Assembly (NCBI RefSeq): GCF_036084755.1 | Contig: NZ_CP107968.1 | Coordinates: 7,386,001-7,450,000, forward strand | DNA: 64,000 bases | Source: Streptomyces sp. NBC_00370 | GTDB lineage: Bacteria > Actinomycetota > Actinomycetes > Streptomycetales > Streptomycetaceae | Reading direction: 5' to 3' | Shown: positions 60,149 through 64,000 of the stretch, in pieces | How the letters are laid out: every line of letters begins with the position of its first letter | How positions within the stretch are numbered: position 1 is the first letter of the stretch | Notes under the pieces: generated by a model | Seen by the model: the letters and a program-made list of their open reading frames with translations, nothing else | Databases searched by the model: none | What the model was told of the DNA's origin: nothing | Program-made: the position numbers and the translations under genes

Positions 60149-60891
60149 AGCTCACCCTGCGCGTCTGGCGTCAGCGCGACGCGGCGGCGCCCGGCGCGAT
60201 GGTCACCTACGCCATCGACGGCATCTCCGAGGACATGTCGTTCCTGGAGATGCTCGACACCCTCAACGAGGAACTCATCCTCAAGGGCGACCAGCCGGTC
60301 GCCTTCGACCACGACTGCCGCGAGGGCATCTGCGGCGCCTGCGGTGTCGTCATCAACGGCGACACCCACGGCCCCGAGCGCACCACCACCTGCCAGCTGC
60401 ACATGCGCCACTTCAAGGACGGCGACACCATCGACGTCGAACCGTGGCGGGCCGGGGCCTTCCCCGTCGTCAAGGACCTCGTGGTGGACCGCTCGGCCTT
60501 CGACCGGATCATCGGCTCCGGCGGTTACATCACCGCGCCCACCGGCGCGGCCCCCGAGGCACACGCCACGCAAGTGCCCAAGCCGGACGCGGACTTCGCC
60601 TTCGAGCACGCCGAGTGCATCGGCTGCGGCGCGTGTGTGGCCGCCTGCCCCAACGGCTCGGCGATGCTCTTCACCTCGGCGAAGATCAACCACCTCAACG
60701 TGCTGCCGCAGGGCGCGCCCGAGCGCGAGACCCGGGTGCTCGACATGGTCGCGACCATGGACGACGAGGGCTTCGGCGGCTGCACCCTGGCCGGCGAATG
60801 CGCCACGGCCTGCCCCAAGGGCATCCCGCTGATGTCGATCACGTCGATGAACAAGGAGTGGCTGCGCGCCAACCGCAAGGTCGCCCGCTGA
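60145..60891 (+). CDS. sdhB: Succinate dehydrogenase iron-sulfur subunit
   Basis: 248 aa. The [2Fe-2S] motif is CREGICGACGVVINGDTHGP with C at TTTCQLH. The [4Fe-4S] motif is CIGCGACVAACPNGS and the [3Fe-4S] ligands are in CTLAGECATACPKGI. All expected cysteines are present. It transfers electrons from SdhA to the cytochrome b subunit. Confidence 0.95.
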
Positions 60892-60892
60892 C

Positions 60893-60912
60893 GCCCGCGT
60901 GCCGACGCGGGC
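60893..60912. terminator. Short hairpin after sdhB
   Basis: GCCCGCGT and ACGCGGGC pair perfectly (8 bp) around a GCCG loop, directly after the sdhB stop and just before the convergent oxidoreductase stop. Confidence 0.5.
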
Positions 60913-60918
60913 CGCCCG

Positions 60919-61923
60919 CTAACGCAGTCCGCGCAGCTCCGCCAGCCGGCGGTACGAGTCGAGGAGCGCGTCCCCGTCGTACGTGCTGGTCGTGACCAGG
61001 AACTCGTCGGCCCGGGTGCGCGCCAGCAGCTTGTCGAGTGCGGCGGACACCTCGTCGGCCGTGCCGTACAGCTGGCCGTCCCGCGCCTCCTCGAACAGCG
61101 TGCGCTCCCGCGCGGTCATCGGGGTGTCCAGGACCGTGTCGACGGGGACGAGCGGCGGGAACGCGCCATGGGTGCGGGAGTAGGCCGTGGACCACGCCTC
61201 GGGCAGCAGCAGCCTGCGGGCCTCCTCCGTGGTGGCGCCGACCGCCACGGTGCCCGAGACGACCACGTAGGGCCGCTCGCCCCAGGCCGAGGGCCGGAAC
61301 CGCTCGCGGTACCCCTCGATCGCCCGGACCATGGCGTCCTCGCCCCGTACGGCGGCGATGACCAGCGGCAGCCCGGCCTCGGCGGCCACCTGGGCGCCCT
61401 TCCCCGTGGCCAGCACGAACGCGGGCACCCGCAGGCCCTCGGCCGGATGGGCGTGCACCTGCGGATGGGCGCCCTGCTCACCGGTGAAATAGCCCAGCAG
61501 CTCGGCGAGCTGCCGGGGGAAGTCGTCCGCGTCCTGCTTGTCCCGGCCCAGCGCCTTGCGTATCCCGTCGGTGAACCCGACGGACCGGCCCAGGCCCATG
61601 TCGATCCGGCCGGGGAACAGCGACTCCAGCACCCCGAACTGCTCGGCGACGACGAGTGGCTGGTGGTTGGGCAGCATCACCCCGCCGGTGCCGACCCGGA
61701 TGGTGCCGGTCGCCGCCGCAACGGCCGCGGCGAGCACGGTGGGCGCCGACCCGGCGACGCCCGGCACGCTGTGGTGCTCGGAGACCCAGAAGCGGTGGTA
61801 GCCCAGCTCCTCGATCCGCCCGGCGAACCGCACGGTGTCGCGCAGCACCCGAGGACCGTCCCGGCCCTGCCGGGTCCGGGAGCGGTCCAGTACGGAGAAC
61901 GGGATGCCGGCCGTGATACTCAC
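60919..61923 (-). CDS. LLM-class flavin-dependent oxidoreductase
   Basis: 334 aa luciferase-like TIM-barrel: ELGYHRFWVSEHHSVPGVAG, IRVGTGGVMLPNHQPLVVAE and RIDMGLGRSVGFTDG are the usual motifs of the 'MsnO8 family' of luciferase-like monooxygenases. It likely uses reduced FMN or F420; the substrate is unknown. GTG at 61923 begins the typical VSITAGIPFSVLDRSR. It lies downstream of the dodecin gene on the same strand with a hairpin between. Confidence 0.88.
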   Translation of the reverse strand: MSITAGIPFSVLDRSRTRQGRDGPRVLRDTVRFAGRIEELGYHRFWVSEHHSVPGVAGSAPTVLAAAVAAATGTIRVGTGGVMLPNHQPLVVAEQFGVLESLFPGRIDMGLGRSVGFTDGIRKALGRDKQDADDFPRQLAELLGYFTGEQGAHPQVHAHPAEGLRVPAFVLATGKGAQVAAEAGLPLVIAAVRGEDAMVRAIEGYRERFRPSAWGERPYVVVSGTVAVGATTEEARRLLLPEAWSTAYSRTHGAFPPLVPVDTVLDTPMTARERTLFEEARDGQLYGTADEVSAALDKLLARTRADEFLVTTSTYDGDALLDSYRRLAELRGLR

Positions 61924-61941
61924 CCTCAGTTCAACGCTCCC

Positions 61942-61967
61942 GGCCCGGCGGGATTCCCGGCCGGGCC
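61942..61967 (-). terminator. Hairpin between dodecin and the LLM oxidoreductase
   Basis: GGCCCGGC (61942-61949) pairs with GCCGGGCC (61960-61967) around a 10-nt loop, 11 bp after the dodecin stop on the minus strand. Confidence 0.6.
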
Positions 61968-61978
61968 AGGACCCGGCG

Positions 61979-62194
61979 TCACTCGCCGTCGTCGAGGCGG
62001 AAGCCGACCTTGAGACCCACCTGGTAGTGGTCGACCTCGCCGTCGACGATGTGACCGCGTACCTCCGTCACCTCGAACCAGTCGAGGCCGCGCAGCGTCT
62101 GCGACGCGCGGCTGATGCCGTTGCGAATGGCCTTGTCGACGCCTTCGGGGGAGGTGCCGACGATCTCGGTGACCCGGTAGGTGTGCTCAGACAT
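61979..62194 (-). CDS. Dodecin (flavin-binding dodecamer)
   Basis: 71 aa, the normal length. TYRVTEIVGTSPEGVDKAIR, RASQTLRGLDWFEVTEVRGH and HYQVGLKVGFRLDD match bacterial dodecins. The aromatic residue in GLDWFEV is the Trp that stacks on the flavin. Dodecins store or buffer FMN, CoA or related ligands. ATG at 62194 has GGAG 9 nt upstream. Placement before a flavin-dependent oxidoreductase is fitting. Confidence 0.93.
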   Translation of the reverse strand: MSEHTYRVTEIVGTSPEGVDKAIRNGISRASQTLRGLDWFEVTEVRGHIVDGEVDHYQVGLKVGFRLDDGE

Positions 62195-62345
62195 GGGCTG
62201 TACTCCACTTCGTCGCGACGTACGGGTGTGACGGGTGTCCACTCCACCGTGCCGCACACCCCGGCGGTCCGCGATGCGGACACCGTCGTGTGATCTGCGT
62301 CATGGATTCGGCCTGCGGATTCGGCCTTCCCTGCCGGTCGTACCT

Positions 62346-62359
62346 CATCCGATCGGATG
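62346..62359. promoter_or_regulatory. Palindromic operator candidate before the MFS exporter
   Basis: CATCCGATCGGATG is a perfect 14-bp palindrome in the region between dodecin and the exporter gene, upstream of a -10-like TAGATT (62399-62404). TetR-type repressors that control drug exporters often bind such sites. No regulator gene is visible beside it in the window; one may lie beyond the right edge. Confidence 0.6.
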
Positions 62360-62413
62360 TTCCTATCTCCCGGACATATGTAAGTCACACGCAAGGGATA
62401 GATTGCATGCATA

Positions 62414-62437
62414 GACCATCAGTCTTCGACTGTGGTC
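62414..62437 (+). promoter_or_regulatory. Hairpin in the leader of the MFS exporter gene
   Basis: GACCATCAGTC, loop TTC, GACTGTGGTC: a 10-bp stem with one bulged T, 40 nt before the start codon. It is preceded by a small palindrome TGCATGCA (62404-62411). It may affect mRNA stability or translation. Confidence 0.45.
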
Positions 62438-62476
62438 GGCCGGGAGCAGGGCGTACGCGAAGGAGCAAGGGCAATT

Positions 62477-64000
62477 GTGGGCATAACTCACCAGAGCGCC
62501 GCGAAGTCACCGCGGACCGACGGCCCAGGAGAGCACTACAAATGGATCGCGCTGTCGAACACCACTCTCGGTGTCCTGATGGTGATGATCAACCAGTCGA
62601 TCGTCCTGATCGCACTGCCTGACATCTTCCGCGGTATCCATCTGGATCCGCTGGACTCGGCGAACACCAGCTATCTGCTGTGGATGCTGATGGGCTTCAT
62701 GGTCGTCACGGCCGTGCTCGTCGTGACGTTCGGCAGGCTCGGCGACATGTTCGGCCGGGTCCGCATGTACAACATGGGCTTCGCCGTCTTCACCCTCTGT
62801 TCCATCGCCCTCTCGCTGACCTACTTCGACGGCAGCGCCGGCGCCCTGTGGCTGATCGGCTGGCGCATCGCCCAGGGCATCGGCGGCGCGCTGCTCTTCG
62901 CCAACTCCACGGCGATCCTGACCGACGCCTTCCCCACGCACCAGCGGGGTACGGCGCTCGGCATCAACTCCATCGCCGCCATCGCGGGATCGTTCATCGG
63001 GCTGATCCTCGGCGGTGTGCTGGCCCCGGTCAGCTGGAAGCTGATCTTCCTGGTCTCGGTGCCGTTCGGCATCTTCGGCACCATCTGGGCGTACATGAAG
63101 CTGCACGACACGGGCGCGCGCTTCAAGGCCAAGATGGACTGGTGGGGGAACATCACCTTCGCCGTCGGCCTGATCGCCGTCCTCGTCGGCATCACGTACG
63201 GCATCCAGCCCTACGGCTCGTCCACGATGGGCTGGCTGAACCCGATGGTGCTCGCCGCCCTGATCGGCGGCGTCGTGGTGCTCGGCATCTTCGTCTGGAT
63301 CGAGATGAAGGTGGCGGAGCCGCTCTTCCGGCTCTCGCTGTTCAAGCTGCGCGCCTTCACCGCGGGGAACATCGCCAGCCTGCTGATGGCGCTCGGCCGT
63401 GGTGGTCTGCAGTTCATGCTGATCATGTGGCTCCAGGGGATCTGGCTGCCGCTGCACGGCTACAGCTTCGAGAAGACCCCGCTGTGGGCCGGCATCTACA
63501 TGATCCCGCTGACCGTCGGCTTCCTGCTGTCGGCGCCGCTCTCCGGATGGCTCTCCGACCGGTTCGGGGCCCGGATGTTCACCGTCGTCGGCGCGCTGAT
63601 CACCGGCGCCGGGTTCGTGGCGCTGATGGAGCTGCCGACCGACTTCAACTACTGGATCTTCGCGGTCCTGCTGTTCGTCAACGGCCTCGGCTCGGGGCTG
63701 TTCTCCTCGCCGAACCGCGCCGAGATCATGAACGCGCTGCCCGCCAGGTCGCGCGGGGTCGGCGCCGGGATGACGGCGACCTTCCAGAACTCGTCGTCCG
63801 TGCTGTCCATCGGCATCTTCTTCAGCCTGATGATCGTCGGCCTGTCCAGCAACCTGCCGAGCGCGATGCACGACGGGCTGCTCGCCCAGGGGGTGCCGGA
63901 GAGTGTCGCGCAGAACGTCTCCCATCTGCCGCCGATCGCCGTGCTGTTCGCCGCGTTCCTCGGCTACAACCCGTTCAAGGAGCTGCTGGGGGACCAGCTG
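62477..64000 (+). CDS. MFS transporter, DHA2 (EmrB/QacA-type, 14 TM) drug exporter, 3' end outside window
   Basis: 508 codons are visible and the frame is open to the window edge. The protein has the 14-segment DHA2 layout. Segment 1 contains LGVLMVMINQSIVLIALPDI, the antiporter motif A is VTFGRLGDMFGRVRMYN and motif C is IAGSFIGLILGGVLAP. GTG at 62477 has AAGGAG 11 nt upstream. It likely exports toxic compounds in exchange for protons. A palindrome and leader hairpin upstream suggest inducible expression. Confidence 0.9.
   Translation, partial: MGITHQSAAKSPRTDGPGEHYKWIALSNTTLGVLMVMINQSIVLIALPDIFRGIHLDPLDSANTSYLLWMLMGFMVVTAVLVVTFGRLGDMFGRVRMYNMGFAVFTLCSIALSLTYFDGSAGALWLIGWRIAQGIGGALLFANSTAILTDAFPTHQRGTALGINSIAAIAGSFIGLILGGVLAPVSWKLIFLVSVPFGIFGTIWAYMKLHDTGARFKAKMDWWGNITFAVGLIAVLVGITYGIQPYGSSTMGWLNPMVLAALIGGVVVLGIFVWIEMKVAEPLFRLSLFKLRAFTAGNIASLLMALGRGGLQFMLIMWLQGIWLPLHGYSFEKTPLWAGIYMIPLTVGFLLSAPLSGWLSDRFGARMFTVVGALITGAGFVALMELPTDFNYWIFAVLLFVNGLGSGLFSSPNRAEIMNALPARSRGVGAGMTATFQNSSSVLSIGIFFSLMIVGLSSNLPSAMHDGLLAQGVPESVAQNVSHLPPIAVLFAAFLGYNPFKELLGDQL

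Overview
The window is high-GC actinobacterial DNA and reads as part of a Streptomyces chromosome. Genes are densely packed with strong G/C bias at third codon positions. GTG, TTG and CTG starts are common, many genes overlap by 4 bp, and the gene families are typical of the genus: ABC sugar uptake without a dedicated ATPase, a SpoIIE-type phosphatase, a class F sortase, an Rpf-like cell-wall hydrolase, and RmdA beside an SCO0930-type lipoprotein. I see no rRNA, tRNA, CRISPR array, insertion sequence, phage region or large biosynthetic cluster.

Layout, 1-24.8 kb. The left edge holds the 5' end of an Otr(A)/TetM-type ribosomal protection GTPase (minus strand), overlapped by a short upstream ORF with a good ribosome binding site. 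Next is a polyol-type catabolic operon (762-6777): DeoR regulator, ABC binding protein, two permeases, zinc dehydrogenase, PfkB sugar kinase. Facing it is a beta-glucoside uptake operon (6880-11443, minus), divergent from a ROK regulator. A LacI regulator and a GH3 glucosidase follow, sharing two identical GGAGAGCGCTCTCC palindromes, one of them inside the last codons of the GH3 gene. Then come a secreted Rpf-LysM-M23 protein, a DMT-type membrane protein whose 3' end overlaps it in antisense, a FhuF-like Fe-S protein, glgA-glgC, a composite dispersed repeat, a hydrolase and a second LacI regulator.

24.8-44.1 kb. An odd SDR-like protein with a zinc-ribbon-like N-terminus and no canonical catalytic tyrosine is followed by a 56-residue ORF of unknown role. 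Next are efeO-efeB without an adjacent efeU, a DUF1990-YndJ pair under two TTGAAC palindromes, a DUF6777 lipoprotein, a PAS-GAF-SpoIIE-ATPase regulator, a WS/DGAT acyltransferase, an aldo/keto reductase with a lactonase-type amidohydrolase, a Fpg/Nei glycosylase, an anti-sigma-like protein, and a four-gene unit made of a LytTR regulator, a small membrane protein, an SSS symporter and a LytS-like kinase.

44.1-64 kb. An ECF sigma gene and a 64-residue zf-HC2 gene converge and overlap. After a CapA-like lipoprotein, a universal stress protein and a polysaccharide deacetylase comes a surface block: class F sortase, two paralogous secreted proteins with C-terminal membrane anchors, a DUF4239 membrane protein and a proline-rich surface protein. 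The last part matches, from memory, the S. coelicolor SCO0922-SCO0930 neighbourhood: lipoprotein, methyltransferase, RmdA (c-di-GMP turnover), LysR regulator and sdhCAB. A luciferase-like oxidoreductase, dodecin and the 5' part of a 14-TM MFS exporter close the window.

Recurring signals: leaderless starts with a -10 box 6-8 nt upstream (efeO, LytTR regulator, sdhC, LysR, probably the stress protein), and perfect hairpins between convergent genes, some overlapping stop codons. Function calls rest on motif recognition by eye; no database search was run.
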